A stretch of DNA of 64,000 nt from Arthrobacter koreensis (GCF_009193255.1 NZ_WACG01000001.1:1178001-1242000); one strand, 5' to 3'. Positions 42,951 to 52,077 are shown, numbered from the stretch's first letter. The notes: generated from the sequence alone by a model not told the origin. Made by a program: numbers and translations.

Positions 42951-42964
42951 GTTTCACGTGAAAC
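42951..42964. other. parS: parS site 5
   Basis: Perfect core; with flanks it is the full 16-mer TGTTTCACGTGAAACA (42950-42965). Confidence 0.92.
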
Positions 42965-43323
42965 AGTAGGAGCTTCGTAGAGTCCGTTCCAGTTCGAAGC
43001 TAGACGTCAAGCATCAGAACGGAGACATGAAAGAGTTTGAAGGTGCCCCGCACGGAAAGCCGAACCCGGGATAGTCCTTCCCCAAGTGGTTTCGCCTGGG
43101 ACTCAGAGTTCCTGTCTCTCACCATCCAGGAACACATAGCGATTTAGTTGCCATACATTAGATGGTGCGGGCATACCGGCTATACAAGGTCCTTTTGTTC
43201 AGGTTCGTTTCCAGATTCGAGGTCGACGTTCACGTTCGTTGTCCACCGGCGGGCAGTCCTCCACAGTCTGTGCTTCAAATGGTGCGCACTATAGCCTAGC
43301 TCGCTTAGCTCGCGTGACAGACG

Positions 43324-43337
43324 GTTTCACGTGAATC
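43324..43337. other. parS: degenerate parS site 6
   Basis: GTTTCACGTGAATC, one mismatch in the right arm. Confidence 0.6.
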
Positions 43338-43520
43338 GCTGTCAGCGCGTACGGGCAAGGCTTTCAAGAAATCAGGCGTCCCCAAGGTACTTTTGTCTTC
43401 CATACCTTGTGGCACTGTCAACCCAACTTGCAAGGGGGGTGCATGAGGACACCTACAAGGTCTGACACGCCGTGATCCCTTATGCGCGGGTGCGAAAGGT
43501 TATGAAGCTACGACTTACAT

Positions 43521-43534
43521 GTTTCACGTGAAAC
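43521..43534. other. parS: parS site 7
   Basis: Perfect GTTTCACGTGAAAC core, 197 bases from site 6. Confidence 0.9.
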
Positions 43535-43712
43535 TTCCAGACCACTTAAGATACCTCCGCATCGCATGGCGCCCCGTAGTACTCGTACGGCCGGAACATT
43601 GGTAGAGCCTCAGCGGCAGGGCACTGAAGGATTGTCGAATGGGGGTTTTGTTCCTGGCCTTACGGCTGGCGTCGACGTTTCCTGGAAACCGGCGGTTCCG
43701 CACCGACAGAAA

Positions 43713-43746
43713 ATGGGCCGCTGTTTCACGTGAAACAGCGGCCCAT
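43713..43746 (-). terminator. parS: 34-bp palindrome after parB with parS at its centre (site 8)
   Basis: Bases 43713-43729 and 43730-43746 are exact reverse complements, GGGCCGCTG flanking TTCACGTGAA. The central 16-mer is a perfect parS (core 43723-43736). It lies 22 bases after the parB stop, so as RNA it can act as the parB terminator hairpin and as DNA it is a ParB site. Confidence 0.75.
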
Positions 43747-43767
43747 CCAGGTCTTGGTCATGCCACT

Positions 43768-45132
43768 CTATGAAGCAGCGCCCTCTACGGGGTTCAGCAC
43801 TGACATAATGCGATTCAAGTCATCAACGCTCGCGAACTCGATGCTGACCTTACCCTTGCGCGCTCCGAGGGTAATCTTGACGTTCGTGTCCAGGCGGTCG
43901 GACAGTGAGTTTGCCAAGTAGTCCAGCCTCTCATGCCGGGCACCTACCTTCGGCTTGGCTTCCTTCGCCGGACGGCGGATCCCGTCAGACAGCGAGACGA
44001 CTTCCTCCGTGGCCCGAACGGACATTCCTTCTGCTACGATCTTCTGCGCGAGTTTCTCCATCTCGGCAGGATCGTTGAGACCCAGAAGCGCCCGCGCATG
44101 ACCAGCTGACAGTACACCCGCTGCGAGCCTGCGTTGCACCAGCGGAGGGAGCTTCATCAACCGAAGGGTGTTGGATATCTGCGGTCTGGACCGGCCGATA
44201 CGCTCTGCGAGTTCCTCATGGGAGCATTCAAAATCGTCCAGAAGCTGCTGGTACGCGGCAGCCTCTTCGAGCGGATTCAGCTGGCTGCGGTGCAGGTTCT
44301 CCAGCAGGGCGTCACGGAGAAGATCCACGTCCTGGGTAGAGCGGATGATCGCAGGTACCGCGGTGAGGCCGGCCTCTCGGCTGGCACGCCACCTCCGTTC
44401 ACCCATGACGAGTTCGTATGGATGGTCATCGTCGCCCTCAGCGGATGGACGGACGACGATCGGCTGGAGCACTCCAATTTCCCTAATGGAGTGGACCAGT
44501 TCAGACATGTCATCTTCATCAAAGACGCTGCGTGGCTGCTTCCGGTTGGGGTGGATCGAGTCGATCGGCAGCTCCGCGAACCGCGCACCAGGAACCTCCA
44601 TCAACGTTTCACGTGAAACGGTGCCGCCTTCGCCTGCAGGAGGAGTGTCGCCCTCGTCTACAGCAGGACGAGTCTTGTCTTCCGCCGCAGCATCCTGTGC
44701 ACCGGTGACTGCGGCGATGCGGCCGGCATCTGGGTCAGCGTCCTTGGGAGCCCTTCCTGCGGGCTTGGATGCCGCCTTCCGTGCCGCAACCTTCCCGGTG
44801 GGCTGATCGGCCTCCACAGTCGCAGTAGGCGGCGTTTCCAGGGAGCGGTCCGATACGGTTTTACGCCCTGTAGTCCCCGTACGGGTGGAGGAGGACCGCG
44901 TTGCGGGTTTTTTCTTTGCGGGCGTCTGCAACGCCTCTTTGTTGATTCCCGCTCCGCGCCGCGGTCCGCTGGTGCGCGCAGCTCCTGCCTCATCACTAAC
45001 GGAGGTAAAGAACAGATCGACCGGCCGCCCGGCACGTGCAGACTGGCCTGATTCGGTTGCTTCAGCAGGCTCAGCAGCACTGGGGATCAACGCACCCAGA
45101 CCCCGGCCCAAACCACGACGCTTTTCGGTCAT
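43768..45132 (-). CDS. parB: chromosome partitioning protein ParB
   Basis: CTP-dependent DNA clamp that loads at parS and spreads, organising the origin for segregation. 454 residues, longer than usual because of a roughly 150-residue Ala/Thr/Lys-rich linker after the ParA-contact N-terminus (RRGLGRGLGALIP). The N-terminal CTPase domain starts near residue 185 and contains GERRWRA (244-250, box II); the HTH is SHEELAERIGRSRPQISNTLRLM; the dimerisation domain is at the end. Codons 172-176 (VSRET) are a parS site. TAGAAT on the minus strand at 45192-45187 is a possible own promoter inside the 101-base parA-parB gap. Confidence 0.97.
   Translation of the reverse strand: MTEKRRGLGRGLGALIPSAAEPAEATESGQSARAGRPVDLFFTSVSDEAGAARTSGPRRGAGINKEALQTPAKKKPATRSSSTRTGTTGRKTVSDRSLETPPTATVEADQPTGKVAARKAASKPAGRAPKDADPDAGRIAAVTGAQDAAAEDKTRPAVDEGDTPPAGEGGTVSRETLMEVPGARFAELPIDSIHPNRKQPRSVFDEDDMSELVHSIREIGVLQPIVVRPSAEGDDDHPYELVMGERRWRASREAGLTAVPAIIRSTQDVDLLRDALLENLHRSQLNPLEEAAAYQQLLDDFECSHEELAERIGRSRPQISNTLRLMKLPPLVQRRLAAGVLSAGHARALLGLNDPAEMEKLAQKIVAEGMSVRATEEVVSLSDGIRRPAKEAKPKVGARHERLDYLANSLSDRLDTNVKITLGARKGKVSIEFASVDDLNRIMSVLNPVEGAAS
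44606..44619. other. parS: parS site 9, inside parB
   Basis: Perfect GTTTCACGTGAAAC in the linker-coding part of parB, read as Val-Ser-Arg-Glu-Thr (residues 172-176). Confidence 0.9.
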
Positions 45133-45233
45133 GGGTAAGTCCTTCCCTTATGCGCACAGCAAGCGGCATGGATTGATTGTGAATGTATTCTACGGTTGAA
45201 GGCCGCCGGGGCCCGGCAACCCGGAGGGAGTGT

Positions 45234-46373
45234 CTAGACGGATCGCTGGGAGATCTCGGCAGCGGCTTCCAGATAGGACAATGCACCCGTGGATGAGGGG
45301 TCGTACGTCATGACCGTCTGCTGGTAGCTGGGAGCCTCAGAAATGCGCACCGAACGCGGAACAACGGCCGAGAGAACCTGCTGCGGGAAGTGCTCCCGTA
45401 CTTCGGCTGCAACCTGTGCAGCGAGGTTGGTGCGGCCGTCGTACATCGTGAGCAGGATCGTGGAGACAACCAGGTCGGCGTTCAGGTGCTTCTGGATCAT
45501 TTCGATGTTCTTCAGCAGCTGGCTGAGGCCCTCAAGGGCGTAGTACTCACACTGGATGGGAATAAGGACTTCCCTGGCTGCCACGAATGCATTCACCGTC
45601 AACAGGCCGAGGCTCGGCGGGCAGTCAATGAAAATGTAGTCAAGCCGTTCCTCGCCGGCGGCCTTGCGCTCGGCAGCGTACACGTCGATTGCCCGGCGGA
45701 GGCGCTGCTCGCGTGCCACGAGGGAGACCAGCTCGATCTCGGCGCCCGCCAGGTGGATAGTTGCCGGCGCGCAGATCAGATTCTTGATGTCCGGGCACTG
45801 GGCTACAACATTGGCCAGCGGCAGGTCATCGATGAGGACGTCATAGATGCTCTCGACGTCGGCTCGATGGTCAATTCCCAGGGCCGTTGAGGCATTTCCC
45901 TGCGGATCGATATCGATAACCATGACGTTGAGACCAGCCGTCGCCAGCGCCGCAGCAATGTTGACGGTTGTAGTCGTCTTGCCAACGCCGCCTTTCTGAT
46001 TGCTCACCGTCATGATCCGGGTCTCTGCCGGACGTGGCAGCACGCGGCCCATCAGCTTCTCGCGGCGGCGGGTCTCGCTGGCCAGCTCGCGGGCTAGCGG
46101 CGTGCTCTCGTCCATCAGATCCATAACGTCTACCGGCTCGGACGGGAGGACCGCCTGGCCGGCTACACCACCTTCGCTGGTCTCGGATTCAGGCACATCG
46201 GATGCGCCGGCAGACTGTGTTGGAACAGCATGTCCTGTTTCACGTGAAACAGGCAAGTGACTCTCGGGCTTCTCAACCTCTTTAGGTTGTGACCTTGAGA
46301 AAGGCGAGGAGAAGGCAGAGCCGAGCGCAGCAAAGGGGGGAATTCGTTTTGCGGCAGAATCGCGCACACTCAC
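45234..46373 (-). CDS. parA: chromosome partitioning ATPase ParA
   Basis: Deviant Walker ATPase that binds DNA non-specifically and moves ParB-parS complexes. 379 residues: a roughly 115-residue variable N-terminal extension, then the ParA core with KGGVGKTTT (about 127-135), VIDIDPQGNASTALG, and the Walker B-type IFIDCPPSLGLLTVNAF. The extension is rich in Ser, Pro and Glu and codes VSRET (42-46) over a parS site. GTG start at 46373 has only a weak ribosome site; later starts would remove the extension but keep the core, so the exact N-terminus is uncertain. It follows rsmG by 114 bases. Confidence 0.96.
   Translation of the reverse strand: MSVRDSAAKRIPPFAALGSAFSSPFSRSQPKEVEKPESHLPVSRETGHAVPTQSAGASDVPESETSEGGVAGQAVLPSEPVDVMDLMDESTPLARELASETRRREKLMGRVLPRPAETRIMTVSNQKGGVGKTTTTVNIAAALATAGLNVMVIDIDPQGNASTALGIDHRADVESIYDVLIDDLPLANVVAQCPDIKNLICAPATIHLAGAEIELVSLVAREQRLRRAIDVYAAERKAAGEERLDYIFIDCPPSLGLLTVNAFVAAREVLIPIQCEYYALEGLSQLLKNIEMIQKHLNADLVVSTILLTMYDGRTNLAAQVAAEVREHFPQQVLSAVVPRSVRISEAPSYQQTVMTYDPSSTGALSYLEAAAEISQRSV
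46237..46250. other. parS: parS site 10, inside parA
   Basis: Perfect core, full 16-mer TGTTTCACGTGAAACA (46236-46251), in the extension-coding part of parA, read as VSRET (residues 42-46). Confidence 0.92.
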
Positions 46374-46487
46374 CGGGACATGCTCACTTTCACAACATAA
46401 GGCATTACTGCCACTAGCCTATCGGCTGCCCCGGGAAATATCGGGATCGGTCCGGGTGTGTGCACAGCGCAAGAACGCTGCGCGGGA

Positions 46488-47117
46488 CTAAACCACAATC
46501 CGCACGACTGTGGTGTGCTCCTCGAGGACGTCTGACCCGGCAGTCACTACCGTGGTTTCCTTCCCGCCCAGCTTGCGGATCTGCTTTGCCGCTTTTTCGA
46601 TTTCCTCGGCAGCGCTTCGTCCCTTGATAGCCAGGACAACCCCGGAGCCTCCCAGGAGCGGAATGGTCAGGCCGCAGAGTCCGGACAGGGCGGAGACCGC
46701 ACGGGCAGTCACAACATCCACGTCCACCTTGCCAACGGCCTGCTCAGCACGTCCGCGGATGACAGAGACGTTATCCAGTTTGAGGTCTTCAATCACTTCG
46801 TTGAGCCACGTAACCCGCCGTTCAAGCGGCTCAATGAGCGTCATCGAAAGGTCCGGCCGGGCAATCGCCAGGCAGAGACCGGGCAATCCGGCACCGGAGC
46901 CGACGTCCGCAACCTTGCTGCCCTGCGGAATAAGCTCAGCCACAACGGCACAGTTCAGCACGTGGCGGCTCCATAGCCGGGGAACCTCACGGGGTCCGAG
47001 GAGGCCCCGCTCCATCCCCGAAGTTGCCAGGTGCTCAACGTAACGCTCGGCCAGGGGCAGACGGTCACCAAAGACCTTAACCGCCGCCGTATGTTCGGCA
47101 GGCGTTATCTCAACCAC
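46488..47117 (-). CDS. rsmG: 16S rRNA (guanine-527-N7)-methyltransferase RsmG
   Basis: Methylates G527 of 16S rRNA (E. coli numbering); loss gives low-level streptomycin resistance in several bacteria. 209 residues, SAM-binding motif VADVGSGAGLPGLCLAIARPDLS near residue 68, preceded by LLGPREVPRLWSRHVLNC, the family signature. ATG at 47117. Part of the run rpmH-rnpA-yidD-yidC-jag-rsmG-parA-parB that reads away from dnaA. Confidence 0.96.
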   Translation of the reverse strand: MVEITPAEHTAAVKVFGDRLPLAERYVEHLATSGMERGLLGPREVPRLWSRHVLNCAVVAELIPQGSKVADVGSGAGLPGLCLAIARPDLSMTLIEPLERRVTWLNEVIEDLKLDNVSVIRGRAEQAVGKVDVDVVTARAVSALSGLCGLTIPLLGGSGVVLAIKGRSAAEEIEKAAKQIRKLGGKETTVVTAGSDVLEEHTTVVRIVV

Positions 47118-47170
47118 GTGAAAACAATCCTTGTCCTAGATAAGTACTCGCGGATCCCGAACCGGCGAAG

Positions 47171-47704
47171 CTAAGCGTCGGAGAGGGACACCACGATATG
47201 TCGGCCTGCGCCTTCGCCCTCGGACTCGCTGACGAGTCCAAGCTCCGCTACGGCGTCGTGCACGATCTTGCGTTCATAGGCGCTCATCGGAGCCAGGGCA
47301 ATATCCTTGCCCGACGTCTTGGCGCGTGAGACAGCGTCCTCGGCGATGCGGTGCAGTTCCTCGCTGCGCTCCCTGCGGTATCCGGAGATGTCCAGCACGA
47401 GGCGTGAGCGGCTGTCCGTGGCAGTCAGTACGGAGAGGCGGGTCAGCTCCTGCAGGGCCTCAAGGACCTCACCGTCGCGGCCCACGAGCGCCTGGAGACC
47501 GGAGTCGTCACCTTCCTCGGAAACCACCGAGATGTAGGTGCGGCCACTGCGGACCTCAATGTCGATATCACCATCGATATCGGCAATGTCCAGCAGTTCC
47601 TCGAGGTAGTCGGCGGCTACGTCGCCCTCTTCCTCCAGGCGGCTTGCAGCGCCGTTGCCGGCAGCCAGTTCTTCCACGGTCTCGTCGACGTGCTCAGTAC
47701 TCAT
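47171..47704 (-). CDS. jag: Jag/KhpB-like RNA-binding protein (KH and R3H domains)
   Basis: 177 residues: an acidic N-terminus, a KH-type domain (about 35-110, IDIEVRSGRTYISV, LVGRDGEVLEALQELTRL with the GRDG loop) and a C-terminal R3H domain (about 110-175; APMSAYERKIVHDAV). Jag proteins bind RNA and affect cell shape and division in Gram-positives. The ATG overlaps the yidC stop (ATGA), so its translation is coupled to that of the membrane insertase. Confidence 0.95.
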   Translation of the reverse strand: MSTEHVDETVEELAAGNGAASRLEEEGDVAADYLEELLDIADIDGDIDIEVRSGRTYISVVSEEGDDSGLQALVGRDGEVLEALQELTRLSVLTATDSRSRLVLDISGYRRERSEELHRIAEDAVSRAKTSGKDIALAPMSAYERKIVHDAVAELGLVSESEGEGAGRHIVVSLSDA

Positions 47705-48663
47705 CTTTTCTTCCTGTTCTTGCGCTGGGGCTGCTGGCGCTGGCCCTTGGCGGGGACGGGTACTTCTTCGGCGGGCTCGGTCTTCTTTTCACCCAGCAGG
47801 GGGACCATGGGCAGGCCCTTGGCGGCACGGCGTTCGGCCAGGGCCTTGGCTGCGGGGGAACCGGGAGTAGGCATACGGCGGATGACGAAGAACTGCTGTG
47901 CCATGGTCCACAGGTTGGTGGTGGTCCAGTAGATCAGGACACCGATGGGGAAGTTGATACCACCAATGCCGAATACCAGCGGCAGTACGTACAGCATCAT
48001 CTTCTGCTGGCGCATGAACGGGCTCTGCAGCGCTTCTTCAGACATGTTCTTGGACATGATCTGCTTCTGCGTAATGAACTGCGAGGCAGTCATGGCGATG
48101 ATCATGATGATCGAGAGGACAACGACTGACGTGTGGCCCTCAGTGCCGAATCCGTGGAGCAGCGACGACGAGAGCGGAGCGCCCAGGATGGTCGCCTCAT
48201 CGAACTGAACGACGGCGTCGTGGCTCAGCGCGCCGATCCCCTCGCCGCCGGAGCTGGCGTTGGAAACGCCGTTCAGCACCTGGAAAAGGGCAAAGAAGAA
48301 CGGCATTTGGATCAGCATTGGCAGGCAGGCGGCGAACGGGTTGGTGCCGTGCTTCTTGTAGAGCGCCATCTGCTCCTGCGTCATTGCCTGGCGCGAGAGC
48401 TGGTCCGTCTTGCCCTTGTACTTCTGCTGCAGCTTGCGCAGGTCAGGCTGCAGCGACTGCATGCCCCGCTGGGCTTTGATCTGCTTGACGAAGACCGGGA
48501 TCAGGGCGGCCCGGATGACGATAACCAGGCCAATGATGGAAAGGGTCCAGGTCCAACCGGAGGCGGCGTCCATCCCGAGGAAGACAAATCCCTCGTGGAA
48601 GATCCACATGATCCATGACACCACCCACTTGAATGGAAACATGATCGTGTCGAAGAAACCCAT
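47701..48663 (-). CDS. yidC: membrane protein insertase YidC
   Basis: Inserts membrane proteins alone or with SecYEG. 320 residues of the short Gram-positive type without the large periplasmic domain. Five helices; conserved blocks are KQIKAQRGMQSLQPDLRKLQQKYKGK (the cytoplasmic hairpin) and the NPFAACLPMLIQMPFFFALFQVL segment; the hydrophilic-groove Arg is in the first helix-loop (VIRAALIPVFVKQIKAQ). The C-terminus is very basic (about 15 residues, Arg/Lys/Gln). ATG 48663 with GAGGAG upstream. No lipobox is evident. Confidence 0.96.
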   Translation of the reverse strand: MGFFDTIMFPFKWVVSWIMWIFHEGFVFLGMDAASGWTWTLSIIGLVIVIRAALIPVFVKQIKAQRGMQSLQPDLRKLQQKYKGKTDQLSRQAMTQEQMALYKKHGTNPFAACLPMLIQMPFFFALFQVLNGVSNASSGGEGIGALSHDAVVQFDEATILGAPLSSSLLHGFGTEGHTSVVVLSIIMIIAMTASQFITQKQIMSKNMSEEALQSPFMRQQKMMLYVLPLVFGIGGINFPIGVLIYWTTTNLWTMAQQFFVIRRMPTPGSPAAKALAERRAAKGLPMVPLLGEKKTEPAEEVPVPAKGQRQQPQRKNRKKR

Positions 48664-48672
48664 TTACACTCC

Positions 48673-49062
48673 TCAAGCCGCCGAGCGGCTGTCTTCGTCT
48701 GCCGGAATCACGGGATGATTCAGCACAATAATCTTGGGAACTGACTCCTGGGGCCAGGTCCGGCCACCGGCGGGCACATGGTCCACTCCGCCGTCGTTCC
48801 AGGGGTGGCACCGTACGAGCCTCCGGCCTGCCAGCCAGCTCCCCTTCACCGCGCCGTACACGGTGATGGCCTCCAGGGCGTAAGCCGAGCAGGAAGGGAA
48901 GAAACGGCACACCGGACCGTAGAGCGGGGAGACCACCTTGCGGTAGGCGATGAGGAAACCGATGAGAAGATTCCGCGGCAGGTGCCAGACAAAGAGCAGA
49001 ACAGCACGGAAAAAGGCAGCACTGGCAGAGGCCTTCGCCGGATCACTTCCGGTGCGGCCCAT
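48673..49062 (-). CDS. yidD: membrane protein insertion efficiency factor YidD
   Basis: 129 residues. The core [30 protein letters not shown] and [24 protein letters not shown] contains the three conserved cysteines. Helps YidC-dependent insertion; acts at the inner membrane. I use the ATG at 49062 because GAGGGG lies 6 bases upstream; longer frames reach into rnpA and are unlikely. The C-terminal tail beyond VDHVP is longer than in E. coli but usual for Micrococcaceae-like sequences as far as I can judge. Confidence 0.94.
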   Translation of the reverse strand: MGRTGSDPAKASASAAFFRAVLLFVWHLPRNLLIGFLIAYRKVVSPLYGPVCRFFPSCSAYALEAITVYGAVKGSWLAGRRLVRCHPWNDGGVDHVPAGGRTWPQESVPKIIVLNHPVIPADEDSRSAA

Positions 49063-49091
49063 GCTCTGCCCCTCCCTCATCTGTGTGGATC

Positions 49092-49436
49092 TTACCGGGA
49101 AAGCTTGTTCAAACATGCGCAGAGGGCACCTGCGTAGTCGGCGCTTAACTGCGCCCACGACGCCGACGCCGCCGGCGGCAGCGCTCTGACGACAATGTCC
49201 AACCCGGTGGGGTTTTCTGCCAGGCTCTGCGCTGCTGCTTCTCTCAGTCTTCTCTTAACGAGGTTGCGTGTCACGGCGTTCCCAACTGCCTTCGACACAA
49301 TGAACCCGACGCGCGTAGGCGCGGCCGGGTTTGGCACTGCATATAAGACTACGTTCCGGCGCCCGCTTCGGGCACCGGAACGTACGGTATGGGAAAAATC
49401 CGCCGACGACCGTACCCGGTTCCTCGCGGCCAGCAT
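49092..49436 (-). CDS. rnpA: ribonuclease P protein component
   Basis: Protein subunit of RNase P, which trims the 5' end of tRNA precursors; the RNA subunit gene is not in this window. 114 residues with the RNR motif [13 protein letters not shown] near residue 57 and the N-terminal [16 protein letters not shown] 49436. It follows rpmH by 61 bases, as in nearly all bacteria. Confidence 0.96.
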   Translation of the reverse strand: MLAARNRVRSSADFSHTVRSGARSGRRNVVLYAVPNPAAPTRVGFIVSKAVGNAVTRNLVKRRLREAAAQSLAENPTGLDIVVRALPPAASASWAQLSADYAGALCACLNKLSR

Positions 49437-49497
49437 TCAGGAGGCCAGGATGGTGGGACTGAGCTGCTGCTGCAGCATCGGCAAACCTAAGGCTGTT

Positions 49498-49635
49498 TTA
49501 CGCCGACAGTTCGGTGCGGCCCTTGGAACGGCGTGCAGAAAGGATGGCACGGCCGGCACGGGTACGCATGCGAAGGCGGAAGCCGTGCTTCTTGGCACGA
49601 CGGCGGTTATTCGGCTGAAAAGTCCGCTTGCTCAC
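49498..49635 (-). CDS. rpmH: 50S ribosomal protein L34
   Basis: 45 residues, translated directly from the minus strand: it begins [20 protein letters not shown] and ends SKGRTELSA, the canonical basic L34. Start is GTG at 49635-49633, stop TAA at 49500-49498. Binds 23S rRNA. First gene of the operon reading away from dnaA; its promoter must lie in the 462-base divergent gap 49636-50097, where TTGAGT and TATCTG on the minus strand (about 49812-49785) are weak candidates. Confidence 0.97.
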   Translation of the reverse strand: MSKRTFQPNNRRRAKKHGFRLRMRTRAGRAILSARRSKGRTELSA

Positions 49636-49873
49636 GGTGGTTACTCCAAGACAATATGCGCTGCGCCTGCTGCATCAAGGGGGAAGCACAAGCGGCGCTA
49701 AGTTTTCATGTGACTGACTACGCTCAACCCGGACCTGGACCCTGATTCCCAGAACCCTGATGGGCATGAATGAGTGCAGATAGCAGACACAAAGGACTAC
49801 TCAACGTTAGGTGAGAGCCCCAATCCAGTCAAACCGGGGATCCACGGCCTGTGAGCCCGAAACTATCAACACC

Positions 49874-50028
49874 TGTGGACAAGTGCCGCGGACCACGCTC
49901 CGGCGTGTCATTGTGAGTGACATCCCAAGTCCCGCAGGGGCGCAGGAATCCAGCTACCGGCTGGGGAAAACTTGATCTAGGCTTGGCGCGGGGCATTTAT
50001 CCACCGCTGTGTATAACTCTGTGGATGA
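49874..50028 (+). promoter_or_regulatory. DnaA boxes in the dnaA promoter region
   Basis: The rpmH-dnaA gap (49636-50097) contains a perfect TTGTCCACA on the minus strand (49874-49882), TTATCCACC (49997-50005), TTATACACA on the minus strand (50008-50016) and TCATCCACA on the minus strand (50020-50028). DnaA binding here would give autoregulation of dnaA, as known in other bacteria. I see no gene in the gap. Confidence 0.75.
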
Positions 50029-50097
50029 GCTCCCCGGAATCCAGGCCTGGATCCCGGTTTCTTAGACCGCCCGGATCGGGCGTCACGAGAGGTTTTT

Positions 50098-51516
50098 GTG
50101 GGTACGGACGAAATCAACGATGTCGGCAGCTCCTGGCGCAAGGTCATCCGGACGCTGGAATCCGATGACAGGGTCTCGCCCCGGCAGCGCGGATTCGTGG
50201 TCCTGGCCCAGGCCCAGGGCCTGATCGGCACTACCCTGCTGGTCGCCGTACCTAATGAACTGACCCGCGAAGTCCTCCAGACACAGCTGAAGAACATCCT
50301 CGACGAAGTCCTCAAGACCGTCTTTCAGGCGGACATCCAGTGCGCATTCGTGATCGACGCCGATCTGACGCCGGTAGTACAGGCGGAACCGGAGCCCGAG
50401 CCGGAAGAAGCTTCCCCCTCGCCCGTCCCGACCGGCGAGAGTGCGCCGTCGCCCACTCCGCCGAGCACGTCCCAGGAATTCGGCCGGCTGAACCCCAAGT
50501 ACGTTTTTGAGACTTTCGTCATCGGTTCGTCCAACCGTTTTGCCCACGCAGCCGCAGTTGCGGTGGCCGAGGCGCCGGCGAAGGCCTACAACCCGCTCTT
50601 TATCTACGGTGACTCCGGACTGGGCAAGACCCACCTCCTCCACGCGATTGGGCACTACGCCCGCCACCTCTACACGGGCATCCGTGTGCGCTACGTGAAC
50701 TCCGAGGAATTCACCAACGACTTCATCAACTCCATCCGCTATGACGAGGGCGCGAGTTTCAAGCAGCTCTACCGCAACGTGGACATCCTTCTTATTGACG
50801 ACATCCAGTTCCTCGCCAACAAGGACGCAACGCAGGAAGAGTTCTTCCACACCTTCAATGCGCTGCACAACCACAACAAGCAGGTGGTAATCACCTCTGA
50901 CTTGCCGCCCAAGCAGCTCTCCGGGTTCGAAGAACGCATGCGGTCGCGTTTCGAATGGGGCCTGCTCACGGATGTCCAGCCTCCGGAGCTGGAAACCCGC
51001 ATTGCGATCCTGCGCAAGAAAGCGATCGGGGATTCGCTCAGCGCCCCGGACGATGTCCTCGAATACATCGCCTCGAAAATCTCGACCAACATCCGCGAAC
51101 TCGAAGGGGCACTGATTCGCGTCACCGCGTTCGCCAGCCTTAACCGGCAGCAGGTTGACGTGGGCCTGGCGGAGATTGTCCTCAAGGACCTCATTACCGA
51201 CGACGGCGCCCAGGAAATCACTGCGGCCTCCATCCTTGGACAGACAGCGGCGTACTTCCAGATCAGCCTGGAAGAACTGTGCAGCAAGTCGCGCACCCGG
51301 ACCCTGGTGACCGCGCGGCAGATCGCCATGTATCTCTGCCGCGAACTGACTGACATGTCGCTTCCGAAAATCGGTCAGGAACTCGGTGGACGGGACCACA
51401 CCACCGTTATCCACGCTGACCGGAAGATCCGTGAACTCATGGCTGAGCGCCGGGCCATCTACAACCAGGTCACGGAGCTGACTAACCGCATCAAGCAGCA
51501 ACAGCGCGAAGCCTAG
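50098..51516 (+). CDS. dnaA: chromosomal replication initiator protein DnaA
   Basis: Binds DnaA boxes at oriC and melts the duplex. 472 residues: domain I (1-85), a short Pro/Glu-rich domain II (about 95-128), the AAA+ domain with GDSGLGKTH (171-179) and [12 protein letters not shown], and domain IV with the signature [15 protein letters not shown] near 430. Shorter domain II than in Streptomyces. GTG start at 50098 with GAGAGG 5 bases upstream. It is followed directly by oriC. Confidence 0.98.
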   Translation: MGTDEINDVGSSWRKVIRTLESDDRVSPRQRGFVVLAQAQGLIGTTLLVAVPNELTREVLQTQLKNILDEVLKTVFQADIQCAFVIDADLTPVVQAEPEPEPEEASPSPVPTGESAPSPTPPSTSQEFGRLNPKYVFETFVIGSSNRFAHAAAVAVAEAPAKAYNPLFIYGDSGLGKTHLLHAIGHYARHLYTGIRVRYVNSEEFTNDFINSIRYDEGASFKQLYRNVDILLIDDIQFLANKDATQEEFFHTFNALHNHNKQVVITSDLPPKQLSGFEERMRSRFEWGLLTDVQPPELETRIAILRKKAIGDSLSAPDDVLEYIASKISTNIRELEGALIRVTAFASLNRQQVDVGLAEIVLKDLITDDGAQEITAASILGQTAAYFQISLEELCSKSRTRTLVTARQIAMYLCRELTDMSLPKIGQELGGRDHTTVIHADRKIRELMAERRAIYNQVTELTNRIKQQQREA

Positions 51517-51572
51517 AAATCCGCGCCAACGCAGGGATGTAAGGGCCCCGAAGGGGCTCGAGATTAACAGAT

Positions 51573-51810
51573 GTGGACAAGGGTGTGGATAACTCGGTGG
51601 ACAACCCCGAACTTCCAGTGCTTCCCTGTGGATACGCGGAACGACAAAAAAGTTCCCAACACCTGGCCTCAGCGCGTAGGCTGGCCATCCACAAGTTATC
51701 AACAGGCTTAAAACGCAGATTCGGGCCGATGGGGCTGGTTGTCCACAGTATCCACAGGAGTTATTAACACTACGAATCTTAAGAAATTGGGTTCCACCAA
51801 ATAACATCTG
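51573..51810. other. oriC: replication origin oriC
   Basis: The 561-base dnaA-dnaN gap has no gene. DnaA boxes: TTGTCCACA perfect at 51573-51581 (minus) and 51739-51747 (plus); TTATCCACA at 51585-51593 (minus); near matches at 51597-51605, 51628-51636, 51685-51693, 51696-51704 and 51748-51756. Directly after the last box comes AT-rich DNA (about 51757-51810, TTATTAACAC ... AATCTTAAGAAATTG), the likely unwinding element. The remaining part to 52077 holds the dnaN promoter. Confidence 0.93.
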
Positions 51811-52077
51811 ACCTTCCACGCCAAACATCCGATCTTCTCGATCGGGGATCTTCAAGGAACCGGAGCGTGGGTCCGGTGCTGTTGGGCAAACGCACAAAGC
51901 CCTCTCCCTGCCGGTAAGCCGTGCAGGGAAAACCATGCTGGCGGTAAGCTGGCACAGAGTATTGTTGTGATTCCCAGGCGGACAGCCCGGGCGGCACTGC
52001 CGCACGATTTGCTCCCTCACGTGTTCATGAAAGTTCAGTAGTACTGATAAGTACGTTGTGAAAGGCGGCACCCTGCA

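Larger units (their letters stand above)
41011..43767. other. parS region: 2.75-kb gene-free parS centromere region
   Basis: Between the reductase pseudogene and the parB stop I find no frame with a good start, family resemblance or the usual codon pattern. Two 60-base lines I counted were 33/60 and 34/60 G+C, lower than most of the window. The region instead holds eight parS-type sites (six perfect: 41321, 41968, 42405, 42951, 43521, 43723; two with one mismatch: 42704, 43324) spaced about 200-650 bases. It is about 8-10 kb from oriC. It is best read as the loading platform for ParB. Confidence 0.8.

Noticed and set aside
49776-49793. CAGATAGCAGACACAAA near dnaA as a partial copy of the 56-bp palindrome arm
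   Set aside because: Only about ten bases agree and there is no inverted partner; chance similarity is sufficient.
50083-52071. 662-codon frame on the minus strand across dnaA and oriC
   Set aside because: It runs antisense through dnaA and the origin, with composition set by the opposite strand; no start signal or family match.
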